The notes under the pieces: model-generated
What the model saw: only the letters and a program-made list of their open reading frames with translations
Told to the model about the DNA's origin: nothing
Databases searched by the model: none
Source: Neobacillus cucumis
GTDB lineage: Bacteria > Bacillota > Bacilli > Bacillales_B > DSM-18226
Reading direction: 5' to 3'
Assembly (NCBI RefSeq): GCF_016107705.1
Contig: NZ_JAEHGC010000001.1
Location: forward strand, 806,001-870,000
DNA: 64,000 nt
Program-made: the position numbers and the translations under genes
Shown: piece after piece, positions 26,619 to 35,242 of the stretch
Layout: every line of letters starts with the position of its first letter
Position numbering within the stretch: the first letter of the stretch is position 1

Positions 26619-27500
26619 TCACCCATGATTTTCGCCCATTTCACCCCTAAACTCCTCTTGCTCCTTTACTTTTCGCAGTGCTTGAAAGGATTTGAGCGTA
26701 ACCCTTTCTTCAAAAATATTTTGAATGGTTCGAACTAGCGGTGCATCGGGTTCCTTTGCATAAAGAAAAATCGTTTTAGGCGCAATCGACAGAAGCGGTG
26801 CAATCGATGCAGAGTCAACATAGACCGGATGATTCACCAGTAATTTCCGGTCAATCATTTTTGTTAATTCCCCTCTTTTGATTTCTCCAAACTGGGCAGT
26901 AAAGAAAGTGATTTCCTCATCAATCAATAGATGGAGTGTGTCCATTTTCGGCTCTCGTCCGGCCAAAAATTCACGTAGGGTTTGAATAAACATTTGATAT
27001 TCCTGCTCCATTTTATATTCATCAATTGAAATTTCAACATAGTTTTCAAGCATCTGCAGGTAGGGACGCAGCCGAAATTTAAGAAAGGAATCGAAGGAAA
27101 AAGAAATATTTTCTTGAAAAACTTGCTCAATTGCTTCTTTGACCTTCGGTTCTTCCGCTGTTTCTTTTAATAAAATGGCTAAATCCTGCCGATGCCCTTC
27201 CTGGATCGAATAAATAATATCGATAATTTGCTGCTGCTCTTCCGGATCATCATAATAAAATTGTTCCTTGAGAATTTCCCGATACCAGTCTTCTGTCTTT
27301 ATTTTTACAATAAACCCGAAAAAGGCCTCCTTTACTTTTTTAAACGTTAAAGCAGATAATCCGCCTTCAAGAATTTTTACTATATATCGATCTTCGTGTA
27401 GAAGAATATCATGTTCAGTTAAACAATCTTTTAAATACGTCAGCAAGTGGTTATAAAATCGCTTTGCATCCATCTTGCCTTGGAAGATGATTTCCGCCAA
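26619..27500 (-). CDS. ytxC: YtxC-like sporulation protein
   Basis: A 293-residue cytosolic protein resembling YtxC, whose gene lies between dnaI and thrS in B. subtilis (about 280 aa there) and is linked to sporulation; mechanism unknown. Visible: two long helical regions with acidic loops and the segment DSFLKFRLRPYLQMLENYVEISIDEYK (seen as FLKFRLRPYL and YVEISIDEY). The frame opens at 27557, but AGGGGGGA precedes TTG 27500 by 5 nt, giving LAEIIFQGK as N-terminus. It is 127 bp after dnaI, behind a terminator. Confidence 0.78.
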   Translation of the reverse strand: MAEIIFQGKMDAKRFYNHLLTYLKDCLTEHDILLHEDRYIVKILEGGLSALTFKKVKEAFFGFIVKIKTEDWYREILKEQFYYDDPEEQQQIIDIIYSIQEGHRQDLAILLKETAEEPKVKEAIEQVFQENISFSFDSFLKFRLRPYLQMLENYVEISIDEYKMEQEYQMFIQTLREFLAGREPKMDTLHLLIDEEITFFTAQFGEIKRGELTKMIDRKLLVNHPVYVDSASIAPLLSIAPKTIFLYAKEPDAPLVRTIQNIFEERVTLKSFQALRKVKEQEEFRGEMGENHG

Positions 27501-27578
27501 CCAAATCCCCCCTATGTCCCAAACTCTGTTTTTAATATATATGGGGGACTTGGCCAATTTAGAAGTTATCCAAAAAGA

Positions 27579-27614
27579 AAAAGGACTGCTAATATAATAT
27601 TAGCAATCCTTTTT
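27579..27614 (-). terminator. Terminator after dnaB-dnaI
   Basis: AAAAAGGA-TGCTAATA/TATTAGCA-TCCTTTTT stem with one mismatch, minus-strand tail TTTTTCTTTTT. Confidence 0.88.
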
Positions 27615-27627
27615 ACGTCATCTTTAC

Positions 27628-28557
27628 TTAATTTCGGCGGTTTGGACCATCAACCTGAACAGGTACAGTCAAACTACGGATTCTTTCCATAATCCGGCGG
27701 GCTTTCATTTTTTCTTCCTCGCCACGCTGGCTATAGGTTAAATGATGTTCCAGCCCTTGATAATCAAAATTGGAGGTAAAAAATGTCGGCAGATTTTCAA
27801 GCATCCGGAACTGCATGATTGGCCCTAATACCTCATCCCTCGTCCAGCTGGACACAGCTTCTGCACCAATATCGTCCAACATGAGGATTGGTTCTTTTTT
27901 TAATGCTTCAATTTTTTCATTTAAGGTTGAATCCGCGATGGAGCTTTTCATTTCCCTTAACAGTTCAGGAACGTAGACAATCATCGAGGAAATTTTCTTT
28001 TTTGCAAGTTCATTGGCAATTGCACCTAATAAATAGGATTTTCCAACCCCAAACTTGCCATAAAGATATAACCCTTTTTGCCTCTTATTCTGTTCATAAT
28101 TCATTAAAAAGTCGGCAGCATGATCAATTGCATCAAGTCTGCCTGAATCGCCCTCATAATCCTCAAAGGTCGCTTCTAATATATCTCTCGGGACATAAAG
28201 GCTTTTAATTAATTGCTCGTTTTTCCTTTTTTCATCCGCAATTACCTTCCTTGGACATTTTTCATATACCAAGTCAATCGAATTGCGCCTTAAAACTAGA
28301 GAAGGATGATACCCCTTCATCATATTAATACAGCTGTCAAGACTTTGGCAGCGGCTGCATTCCTTACTTTGATTCGTGTACTCGAAAAGTTTGCTTAAGC
28401 TTTTTTCAATCATTGCATCGTTTATTTGCTCCCGATGCTCATTAAGAAATGCTTTAATATCCGGATGCTGAAGAAGATCCCGCCGCATCTTTTCATAGCG
28501 TTTTTGAAAGTTTTCATTTGAGGCTAACCGCTTCAAGGTTTGGTTTATTTTTTCCAA
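27628..28557 (-). CDS. dnaI: Primosomal helicase loader DnaI
   Basis: A 309-residue AAA+ loader of the replicative helicase DnaC. The N-terminal domain has a zinc-binding set Cys67, Cys70, Cys76, His84 and Cys101; the ATPase domain has Walker A YGKFGVGKS (166-174), Walker B PILMLDDIGAE and sensor-like FTSNFD. The start is TTG 28557, 6 nt after AGGGTGA and 13 bp past dnaB, so the two are coupled. Function by family: loads helicase at oriC and during restart together with DnaB/DnaD. Confidence 0.94.
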   Translation of the reverse strand: MEKINQTLKRLASNENFQKRYEKMRRDLLQHPDIKAFLNEHREQINDAMIEKSLSKLFEYTNQSKECSRCQSLDSCINMMKGYHPSLVLRRNSIDLVYEKCPRKVIADEKRKNEQLIKSLYVPRDILEATFEDYEGDSGRLDAIDHAADFLMNYEQNKRQKGLYLYGKFGVGKSYLLGAIANELAKKKISSMIVYVPELLREMKSSIADSTLNEKIEALKKEPILMLDDIGAEAVSSWTRDEVLGPIMQFRMLENLPTFFTSNFDYQGLEHHLTYSQRGEEEKMKARRIMERIRSLTVPVQVDGPNRRN

Positions 28558-28570
28558 TATTCGTCACCCT

Positions 28571-29968
28571 CTATTTGCGAAATGCCTTTAATTTTTCCTC
28601 GATGGCACGCTTTTTCGCTTCTAGTTCCTTGTTATTCTCTACAGGCGCATCTTTTGATGTTGTCTGAGATTTTTCTTCAAACCACTCTGGAAGTACTTCA
28701 GTTCGAATTGGCTTTTGCTTTGAAGAAGATTTTCCCGTTTTCTTCGTTTCACTCCACCCAAGGTAGGTGTTATGCTCTTTCTTTGCAAGGTCCATCGCTT
28801 CTTTAACCGTTTTAACCTGTTTTCTTGCCCAGTGCCCGGCAATTTTTTCAACATACCCTTTTGTAAATTTCATATCTGTTTTTAATAATACAAATTGAAT
28901 GAGTACATTCATAACTCCCGGGAGAAGCTTTTGTTTAAACATCATCTCTTCGATAATTTCTAAGTCAGCTTTTGAGGGTTCAACACCGCCGGAGGAGTCT
29001 TTAAAAACCTTCACAGGCGAAGTGGTTTCCAATGAACGAATTAACTGCTCCTCCTGTGTTTTTGGCTCCTCAAGCTGAACGCGGTAAACGTGCGGCTGAG
29101 TTCGTTCAATTAAGGACGGCAGCTGATCATAATGGACATATTGATACCAATCACGGGCAGCCTTTCTTAATTCCTCGACATCAATTTCATTTACTTCATT
29201 AACGGCCCCTAAGACGATATTTTTCATTTGAATCGGATCAATATCATAAAGAAAACCAAGATTACTGATAACCTCTTTCACTTTTTGAGTGAGCGCCTTT
29301 TTCGGTACAAGCGAATCATTTAATCCCGCTTGTAATAAATCGAAATTAAAGGTATTCACATCAACAACAATTGGTTTCTGTTCATTCCGGCCGATAAACT
29401 GCTGATCATTGCCGGGGTCCAGTTCACTTTGGATGTTCTGCATATACTGCAGGCTTCCAGGGGTAGCTGAGGCAAAAACATCCTGAAATGCCTTTGTAAC
29501 TTCAACAAATCCCTCTTCCTTCGGCTTTTGTTGATCACTAAAAAACCGCTTAAGCCGGGCGAAATGATTCTTACCGATTTTTCGATATAAATAAATATTA
29601 AGCATTCCATCTAAAAAGAATTGTTCTGGCGTGAGCGGCGGGTGAAGTTCGTAAATAAATGAGCGCTCCTCATCCGTTTTCACGTATGTCTTTAATAAAC
29701 CAATTCCCTCCAGCTTTAATCGTGCCTCATAAATATCCTTTAGATTAATCCCTAGTAAATTCATTAATAAATGATGCGTGGAGGGTTCAGACCACAATCT
29801 GTTTTCTTCAAGCTCTGCCCATAGTGTCATATATAAACTAGAGCAGGTTGTTCCAATTAATGGCTGATACAATAAGGTCAGCACTTTTCGGTCATATTCA
29901 TGTAGTAACCCACTGGCCGCAACAATATAACGATCGATTGGAATAAGCTCCTGCCAATGCTGCGCCAT
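28571..29968 (-). CDS. dnaB: Replication initiation and membrane attachment protein DnaB
   Basis: A 465-residue Firmicute DnaB (not a helicase), a helicase co-loader bound to the membrane. It has an N-terminal dimerisation region (RKVLTLLYQPLIGTTCSSLYMTLW in parts), a linker and a DnaD-like C-terminal domain (about 310-400, MMFKQKLLPGVMNVLIQFVL in part). The frame opens at TTG 29977, but ATG 29968 is spaced 10 nt from GAAGGG and gives MAQHWQELIPIDRY, like B. subtilis. Second in nrdR-dnaB-dnaI order. Confidence 0.92.
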   Translation of the reverse strand: MAQHWQELIPIDRYIVAASGLLHEYDRKVLTLLYQPLIGTTCSSLYMTLWAELEENRLWSEPSTHHLLMNLLGINLKDIYEARLKLEGIGLLKTYVKTDEERSFIYELHPPLTPEQFFLDGMLNIYLYRKIGKNHFARLKRFFSDQQKPKEEGFVEVTKAFQDVFASATPGSLQYMQNIQSELDPGNDQQFIGRNEQKPIVVDVNTFNFDLLQAGLNDSLVPKKALTQKVKEVISNLGFLYDIDPIQMKNIVLGAVNEVNEIDVEELRKAARDWYQYVHYDQLPSLIERTQPHVYRVQLEEPKTQEEQLIRSLETTSPVKVFKDSSGGVEPSKADLEIIEEMMFKQKLLPGVMNVLIQFVLLKTDMKFTKGYVEKIAGHWARKQVKTVKEAMDLAKKEHNTYLGWSETKKTGKSSSKQKPIRTEVLPEWFEEKSQTTSKDAPVENNKELEAKKRAIEEKLKAFRK

Positions 29969-30002
29969 ATATTTCAAACCCTTCTTATAAAAAATTTTCC
30001 CA

Positions 30003-30036
30003 GTGAAAAAATGAGAGCCAAAGTCTCTTTAGCTCC
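30003..30036 (-). terminator. Terminator after nrdR
   Basis: GGGAGCTAAAG/CTTTGGCTCTC stem (one G-U pair), loop AGA, then ATTTTTTC on the minus strand. It lies between nrdR and dnaB, suggesting partial separation of these units. Confidence 0.82.
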
Positions 30037-30498
30037 CTATGATTTCTCTTTTTTTATCAGTTCTGTTAATTCATTAATAAATACATTAATGTCTTTAAAT
30101 TGACGGTAAACAGAGGCAAATCGGACATAGGCGACTTCGTCCACATTAACGAGTCTGTCCATTACCATTTCGCCAATCATTTCACTTTTAATCTCGGAAA
30201 TTCCTTGACTTCGCAGTTCTTTTTCTACCCCTTGCGTGATATCCTCTAATTCTTTTAATGCAACAGGGCGCTTCTCACAAGCTTTAATTAAGCCCCTTAA
30301 AATTTTATCCCGGCTGAATTCTTCCCTTGTGCCTTCCTTTTTAACAACAATTAAGGGAATCTCTTCGATTTTCTCAAAGGTTGTAAAACGATAGCCGCAT
30401 TCTTCACATTCTCGTCTGCGCCGTGTTGCCCGCCCTTCATCAACTGGACGGGAATCAAGCACACGTGTACCATAATTTTGACAAGATGGGCATTTCAT
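30037..30498 (-). CDS. nrdR: Ribonucleotide reductase regulator NrdR
   Basis: A 153-residue repressor of ribonucleotide reductase genes. The zinc ribbon uses Cys3, Cys6, Cys31 and Cys34 (MKCPSC and CEECG), followed by an ATP-cone domain (about 45-140; [20 protein letters not shown] in part) that reads the ATP/dATP ratio. Full length. ATG 30498 follows GGAG. Precedes dnaB and dnaI as in other bacilli. Confidence 0.97.
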   Translation of the reverse strand: MKCPSCQNYGTRVLDSRPVDEGRATRRRRECEECGYRFTTFEKIEEIPLIVVKKEGTREEFSRDKILRGLIKACEKRPVALKELEDITQGVEKELRSQGISEIKSEMIGEMVMDRLVNVDEVAYVRFASVYRQFKDINVFINELTELIKKEKS

Positions 30499-30597
30499 TG
30501 TTAATCAGCTCCAAATCTATCCGACAAAACCCGAACAAGTGTCATCATATCTTACCTTTATCTTATAAAAAACAACCCTTTAAGACAAGTAGAACTA

Positions 30598-30996
30598 TTA
30601 GGCGTTTTTACCTGCACCAATATATGTATGTAATTGTTTAAGCTTGTCATAATAAGAAGTGATTCTCTTCCTTAAAGCAGGGTAGGTCCCGCCGACTGAA
30701 AAATGTTCGGTTGAAAGATTAAAATCCACAGCCGTTTCCATCCCTCTAATTGAAATGACCGTAGCAATTAGAAAACAAGGAAATGGTTTCATTACCTCAA
30801 CGGCTATTTCGCCTCGCTCTTTCGATACGGTTATGATCCGGCAATCCGCATCCTGCCTAAATAATTCCTCAACAGATTGGAATAATTGATTAAAACTGGA
30901 TTTATAGTAATGTGTTTTTAACTGTTCATCTGAGTGCTTATCAGAGGTTTCAATTTGTTTACTGAACCTTAAGAATATATTCCCGAAAAGAGCCAT
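30598..30996 (-). CDS. Hypothetical protein (132 aa) between speD and nrdR
   Basis: A soluble 132-residue protein with no signal peptide or membrane helix (MALFGNIFLRFSKQIET, then a central beta-rich part CRIITVSKERGEIAVEV). I recall an uncharacterised cytosolic protein in this position in related genera but cannot name a family. ATG 30996 follows GGAGG by 6 nt, so it is a real gene. It lies 116 bp after speD and 99 bp before nrdR on the same strand. Confidence 0.75.
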   Translation of the reverse strand: MALFGNIFLRFSKQIETSDKHSDEQLKTHYYKSSFNQLFQSVEELFRQDADCRIITVSKERGEIAVEVMKPFPCFLIATVISIRGMETAVDFNLSTEHFSVGGTYPALRKRITSYYDKLKQLHTYIGAGKNA

Positions 30997-31054
30997 ATCG
31001 ATCCTCCATTAAAAAATATCTTTCCTCCTAGTTTACATCAAATATTATGAAAAT

Positions 31055-31089
31055 AAAAAGAGGAGTACCATCGGATACGCCTCTTCTTC
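31055..31089 (-). terminator. Terminator of speD
   Basis: AAGAGG-C-GTA...TAC-T-CCTCTT stem, with TTTATTTTC on the minus strand after it; 24 bp after the speD stop. Confidence 0.82.
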
Positions 31090-31112
31090 TGCCATTTTCA
31101 CTTTTATAAGGA

Positions 31113-31487
31113 TTAAAGAACTTTTGCCTGTTTCACTTGAACAGGACCCATACCACGTGGAATTTCAATATTTTCACGTGTTTCCGCATTTAAAGCTTCT
31201 GCGATATAGTCGGCAGCAATATTCGGATTCAAATCGCCGCAAGTATACACATCAATGCTCGCATATCCGTGTTCTGGGAAGCTATGAATGGTTAAATGTG
31301 ATTCAGAAATAATCACGACACCGCTCACGCCTTGAGGAGCAAATTTATGGAAAGCCACTTCGCGGATTTCCGCACCTGACTTAAGAGCTGCCTCAACAAA
31401 AGTTTGTTCAATAAAGTCCATATCATTCAATTTTTCAAAATCGCATCCCCATAATTCTGAGATTACGTGTCTACCCATTGTTTCCAT
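31113..31487 (-). CDS. speD: S-adenosylmethionine decarboxylase proenzyme
   Basis: A 124-residue prokaryotic class 1B AdoMet decarboxylase that supplies decarboxylated AdoMet for spermidine. Self-cleavage in [12 protein letters not shown] occurs before Ser63, which becomes the pyruvoyl group; His68 and Cys83 (YTCGD) are the other conserved active-site residues, at the same numbers as in the Thermotoga enzyme. TTG 31493 is in frame, but ATG 31487 is spaced 9 nt from AGGGGG and gives [14 protein letters not shown]. The unusually long leader has an anti-Shine-Dalgarno sequence. Confidence 0.96.
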   Translation of the reverse strand: METMGRHVISELWGCDFEKLNDMDFIEQTFVEAALKSGAEIREVAFHKFAPQGVSGVVIISESHLTIHSFPEHGYASIDVYTCGDLNPNIAADYIAEALNAETRENIEIPRGMGPVQVKQAKVL

Positions 31488-31634
31488 ATTCAATTTCCCC
31501 CTCTAAAGATTTTTGCTTCATTCTTGAAATCCTGTTATTGACGGTAGCAAAGTAATTACCACGGGGGAAAGTTAGTCCAGAGAGGTCCTAACCCTTTAAG
31601 TAATCGATCGTTACCTAATTTCAAGAAGTTCACG
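31488..31634 (-). ncRNA. Structured speD leader, candidate cis-regulatory RNA
   Basis: A leader of about 145 nt between the speD promoter and start codon. TTCTTGAAAT (minus strand, 31627-31618) pairs perfectly with ATTTCAAGAA (31530-31521), closing an 87-nt domain with GTTAG/CTAAC and GGTA/TACC hairpins. TTTCCCCC (31570-31563) is an exact complement of GGGGGAAA (31501-31494), which is the speD ribosome site. No T-run terminator is seen, so translational control is the more likely mode. No RNA family was recognised. Confidence 0.55.
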
Positions 31635-31640
31635 ATGACT

Positions 31641-31669
31641 AGTATACTTTGTTTATATTTTTTTTGCAA
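31641..31669 (-). promoter_or_regulatory. Sigma-A promoter of speD
   Basis: TTGCAA (31669-31664), 17-nt spacer, TATACT (31646-31641) on the minus strand, about 155 bp upstream of the speD start. The remainder of 31670-31757 is AT-rich with nothing recognised. Confidence 0.78.
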
Positions 31670-31760
31670 CCTATCAAAATAAAATTTTTTAAAGATTCTA
31701 TTATAAATTGCCTGTTGATTTCCGCTCCAATCAAAAATCTTTAACGCACGATTATGTAAA

Positions 31761-31790
31761 AAAAATTGCTGCCAATTGACAGCAATTTTT
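31761..31790 (-). terminator. Terminator of gapB
   Basis: AAAAATTGCTG/CAGCAATTTTT, perfect 11-bp stem with an 8-nt loop, T run on the minus strand, 12 bp past the gapB stop. Confidence 0.92.
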
Positions 31791-31801
31791 TTCAGCGGGT
31801 T

Positions 31802-32833
31802 TTATCCCACTTTCACCTGTTTAGTATTCGCCATTTCTTGTGCAACAAATAGAGTTAAATCAACAACGCGTGATGAATAGCCCCACTCATTATCATACCA
31901 AGCAAGTACCTTGACTTTTCTTGTGCCCATTACCATGGTAGATAGACCATCAATGATGGCTGAATGTTGGTTGGTGTTGAAATCAACTGAAACAAGCGGC
32001 TCCATTGTAAAATCTAAAATTCCTTTTAATGGTCCATCTGCTGCTTCGATAAATGCATGATTAATATCATCAACTGTAACGTCTTGTTTTAAGTCAACTA
32101 CTAAATCAACTAAAGAAACATTTGGCGTAGGAACACGAAGTGCCATTCCATGCAATTTGCCCTTAAGCTGTGGTAAAACTAAGGATAATGCTTTAGCAGC
32201 GCCTGTTGTTGTTGGAATGATAGATTGTCCACACGCTCTAGCCCTGCGTAAATCTTTATGTGGGTTATCGATATTCTTTTGGTCATTTGTATAGGCATGA
32301 ATCGTTGTCATTAAACCTGATTCAATTCCAAACTTTTCATCCAATACTTTTGCGACAGGCGCAAGGCAATTTGTTGTACATGATGCATTTGAAATGATGT
32401 CATGCTCGTTAAGGTCGAGCATTTCGTCGTTTACCCCAACAACAATCGTAACATCCTCATTTTTACCTGGAGCAGTTAAAATTACCTTTTTAGCTCCTGC
32501 ATCCAAATGTAATGCTGCTTTTTCACGAGAATTAAATTTACCTGTTGCTTCAATTACGATATCTATATTAAGCTCTTTCCAAGGAAGTTCTTCCGGATTT
32601 CTGCTGCTTAATAATTTCACTCTTTTTCCATTTACGATTAACTCATCATCTAAGGCAATAACTTCCCCTTGAAAAGGTCCGTGATTTGTATCATATTTAA
32701 TAAGATGAGCTAATGTCTCAGCCGGATAGCTCGCATTAATCGCTACAACTTCAAGCTTATTTTCAAGGATCGCTTTTCTAAAAACCATCCTTCCGATTCT
32801 CCCAAAACCGTTAATTGCAATTCTTGCTTTCAT
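31802..32833 (-). CDS. gapB: Gluconeogenic glyceraldehyde-3-phosphate dehydrogenase GapB
   Basis: A 343-residue GAPDH with NGFGRIGR and active-site Cys152 in SCTTNC. In the coenzyme pocket it reads AINAS (31-35) instead of the IND of NAD-specific GapA, as in the NADP-preferring GapB that works in gluconeogenesis. HAYTNDQ and WYDNEWGY are intact. ATG 32833. It is monocistronic, with two CcpN-type operators at the promoter, matching repression on glucose known in B. subtilis. Confidence 0.95.
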   Translation of the reverse strand: MKARIAINGFGRIGRMVFRKAILENKLEVVAINASYPAETLAHLIKYDTNHGPFQGEVIALDDELIVNGKRVKLLSSRNPEELPWKELNIDIVIEATGKFNSREKAALHLDAGAKKVILTAPGKNEDVTIVVGVNDEMLDLNEHDIISNASCTTNCLAPVAKVLDEKFGIESGLMTTIHAYTNDQKNIDNPHKDLRRARACGQSIIPTTTGAAKALSLVLPQLKGKLHGMALRVPTPNVSLVDLVVDLKQDVTVDDINHAFIEAADGPLKGILDFTMEPLVSVDFNTNQHSAIIDGLSTMVMGTRKVKVLAWYDNEWGYSSRVVDLTLFVAQEMANTKQVKVG

Positions 32834-32853
32834 TTTACGGCCCCTTCCGCATA

Positions 32854-32897
32854 AGTGTTATACTGTTAACTTGTTTTCTTGTAATTAGTATAACATA
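32854..32897. promoter_or_regulatory. Pair of CcpN operators over the gapB promoter
   Basis: TATGTTATACT (32897-32887, minus strand) is an exact match to the remembered CcpN motif TRTGHYATAYW and includes the -10 TATACT. AGTGTTATACT (32854-32864, plus strand) is the inverted copy with one mismatch. Centres are 33 bp apart, about three helical turns. A -35 is not clear. Confidence 0.75.
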
Positions 32898-33008
32898 TTA
32901 ATCCGTAATTGTGATAAATAATCTGCGGATTTTCTTAATGTTTTATTTTTCAGATAATTAATTCAAGTGGAAATCCCTTGATTTGACGCTAAAAACTCGC
33001 GATTTCAA

Positions 33009-33036
33009 TAAAAAAAGAGAAGGGGAATCCCTTCTC
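33009..33036 (-). terminator. Terminator of coaE
   Basis: GAGAAGGG/CCCTTCTC stem, loop of 4, followed on the minus strand by TTTTTTT. Confidence 0.92.
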
Positions 33037-33050
33037 AAATAGGTTATACG

Positions 33051-33653
33051 CTATAGTTTTTCTCCCCATTTAGCTAAAACTTCAAGGAGTTGTTCTTTTG
33101 TTTCTATTAGTGTGCCATTATTATTGAGCACTGCATCGGCCAGTTTTACTTTTTCTGCAAGCGGCATTTGTGAATGGATTCTAGCCTCCGCTTCATCCAT
33201 CGTAAGCTGATTTCTCTCCATCAACCTTTGGAGTTGAACCTCACGATCTACATAAACAAGAATTGTTTTTTCGACCATATAGGTTAGCTTACTCTCAAAT
33301 AATAATGGGATATCGAGAACGACGATTTTTTCCTGATTCGAAACGGCGGCTTCCATTTGCTGTCTCATTCGCTTTCGCACTTCGGGGTGAACAATCTCAT
33401 TTAAGAGCTGTCGCTTATCTTCATGGTGAAAAATAATTGAACCTAATTTTTGACGATCAATTTCTTCATTCGGAAGTAAAATATCGCTGCCGAAGGATTC
33501 AATAATTTTGTTATAAGCAGGTTCACCTTTTTCCACTGCAAGGCGTGCTTCGATATCTGCATCAATAACGGTGATATCCATTTCCTTAAACATATTGGAT
33601 ACCGTGCTTTTTCCACTGGCGATTCCGCCTGTTAATCCAATAACGAGTGACAT
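33051..33653 (-). CDS. coaE: Dephospho-CoA kinase
   Basis: A 200-residue P-loop kinase for the last step of coenzyme A synthesis. Walker A GGIASGKS (9-16), the [10 protein letters not shown] segment and LIVYVD-like core ([19 protein letters not shown] in part) are present. ATG 33653 behind AAAGGAAAAG. Last gene of polA-mutM-ytaF-coaE on the minus strand, 20 bp after ytaF, with its own terminator. Confidence 0.95.
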   Translation of the reverse strand: MSLVIGLTGGIASGKSTVSNMFKEMDITVIDADIEARLAVEKGEPAYNKIIESFGSDILLPNEEIDRQKLGSIIFHHEDKRQLLNEIVHPEVRKRMRQQMEAAVSNQEKIVVLDIPLLFESKLTYMVEKTILVYVDREVQLQRLMERNQLTMDEAEARIHSQMPLAEKVKLADAVLNNNGTLIETKEQLLEVLAKWGEKL

Positions 33654-33672
33654 TCTCTTTTCCTTTCTGCGT

Positions 33673-34308
33673 TCAAAGTTTCCAAATTCCTATTACGATT
33701 AACATGACTCCCGGTAAGAAGGTAAATTTCTGAATCCATTCATATTTGTGAAAGAATGTTCCAATTTTAATTCCAAAAAGGACAAAAGATGGGCTCATAA
33801 TTGCTACCGCTATCGCTAAATAGTAAGGGGAAAACCCGAGCATAGCAGCCCCAATACCTGCACCAAAAGAATCTAATGACAAAGCAAACCCCAGCGCTAA
33901 TGCCTCAATTCCTGTAATGGTACCAGATTGGTCAAAATCGGCAGACATTGGTTTTTTCAAAATATTTATGGCTAAACCGAGAGAGCGAATTTCAAAATTC
34001 ACAATTGTTTTTTCTTGTTTTTGAACTTCTTTCTCTTTTTCCGGCCGAAAATATTGATAAATGACTCCTGCACCCAAAGCAATAAGGATGAATCCCCCAA
34101 GCCCTGCCGTTATACTTGGTGATAATATTTTCGCAAGACCATGTCCGATTGACACAGCGAGCAATAAAGATAATCCCGCACAGCTAGCAATGATAAGAAC
34201 TGATTTAACCGGCATGACCATTTTTCTTAAACCATAGGTAAATCCAACACTAAAGCTGTCGAGACTAAGAGCAAGAGCTAGCAAGAGAAGTGAGAACAAT
34301 TGAACCAT
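33673..34308 (-). CDS. ytaF: Sporulation membrane protein YtaF (MntP-like)
   Basis: A 211-residue protein with six predicted helices in two repeats, each with LALSLDSF (residues about 10-20 and 135-145), the MntP-like Mn/Co exporter pattern. YtaF is a Bacillus sporulation membrane protein, substrate unproven. The frame opens at 34332, but ATG 34308 gives [15 protein letters not shown], like B. subtilis (about 210 aa), with GGAG 10 nt upstream. Confidence 0.9.
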   Translation of the reverse strand: MVQLFSLLLLALALSLDSFSVGFTYGLRKMVMPVKSVLIIASCAGLSLLLAVSIGHGLAKILSPSITAGLGGFILIALGAGVIYQYFRPEKEKEVQKQEKTIVNFEIRSLGLAINILKKPMSADFDQSGTITGIEALALGFALSLDSFGAGIGAAMLGFSPYYLAIAVAIMSPSFVLFGIKIGTFFHKYEWIQKFTFLPGVMLIVIGIWKL

Positions 34309-34398
34309 TGATTTAGGGCTCCTTCCTGTCAATCACTACGATAGTATATGGAAGGAGCCTATCCTATGTGTGCCTCTAAACCGGCTTTTGCATCATGA

Positions 34399-35226
34399 TT
34401 AAATCTTTTGGCAGCTTGGACAAAAATGTGTACCGCGGCCGCCGACCGTTATTTTTTCAAGCGGTGTACCGCATCGTTTACATGCTTCGCCTTTGCGTCC
34501 ATAGGCATATAATTCAAGCTGAAACATTCCAATCTCTCCTTGAGAGTTGACATAAGAACGTATCGTACTTCCGCCCTTTTTCACTGCTTCACTTAACGTA
34601 TGAATAATTTCTTGATGAAGAATTGTGGTTTCTTCCTCAGTCAAGGTATTCGCAATCCGTTCCGGATGAATCCCTGCCCGGAAAAGTGCTTCATCTACGT
34701 ATATGTTTCCAAGCCCAACGAGGACCTTTTGATCTAAAAGTGCCGGTTTTACTTTCCTTGTTGTCTTTTTTAACATCTCACTTAAATAATCCCTTGTAAA
34801 GGTTTCATCAAAGGGCTCTGGTCCAAGATCAAATAATGGCGGCCGGAAAAATTCTTCCCCTTTTTTATATAAATGCATTGTTCCAAATTTACGAACATCA
34901 CGATACCTTAAATCAGTTTCATCGGTAAAATGAAAAATCACATGGGTATGCTTATCATAAGGCTCACTTTTTGGATAAAGTCCGTATTTTCCTTCCATCC
35001 TTAAATGGGAAACAAGCGCATAATGGTTGGTATACAGGATTAAAAATTTCCCCCTTCTCCCCACTTCTAAAATGGTTTCCCCTTTTAGGGCATCAATGAA
35101 TTGCTCGATTTCTACAGGATTTTTAATGATTTTCGGCCAATGGACTGTGATATCTTTAATTTCCTTATGAAGAACTAAATTTTTTAACGTTTTTCGCACC
35201 GTTTCGACTTCTGGAAGTTCAGGCAT
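34399..35226 (-). CDS. mutM: Formamidopyrimidine-DNA glycosylase
   Basis: A 275-residue Fpg: catalytic N-terminus MPELPEVET (Pro1 and Glu2 after Met removal), H2TH segment with VGLGNIYVDEALFRAGIHP in part, and a C-terminal zinc finger CKRCGTPLEKI...FCPSCQ. It excises 8-oxoguanine and cuts the abasic site. ATG 35226 is 16 bp after polA, in the polA-mutM order typical of bacilli. Confidence 0.97.
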   Translation of the reverse strand: MPELPEVETVRKTLKNLVLHKEIKDITVHWPKIIKNPVEIEQFIDALKGETILEVGRRGKFLILYTNHYALVSHLRMEGKYGLYPKSEPYDKHTHVIFHFTDETDLRYRDVRKFGTMHLYKKGEEFFRPPLFDLGPEPFDETFTRDYLSEMLKKTTRKVKPALLDQKVLVGLGNIYVDEALFRAGIHPERIANTLTEEETTILHQEIIHTLSEAVKKGGSTIRSYVNSQGEIGMFQLELYAYGRKGEACKRCGTPLEKITVGGRGTHFCPSCQKI

Positions 35227-35242
35227 TCAAATTCACCTCATT

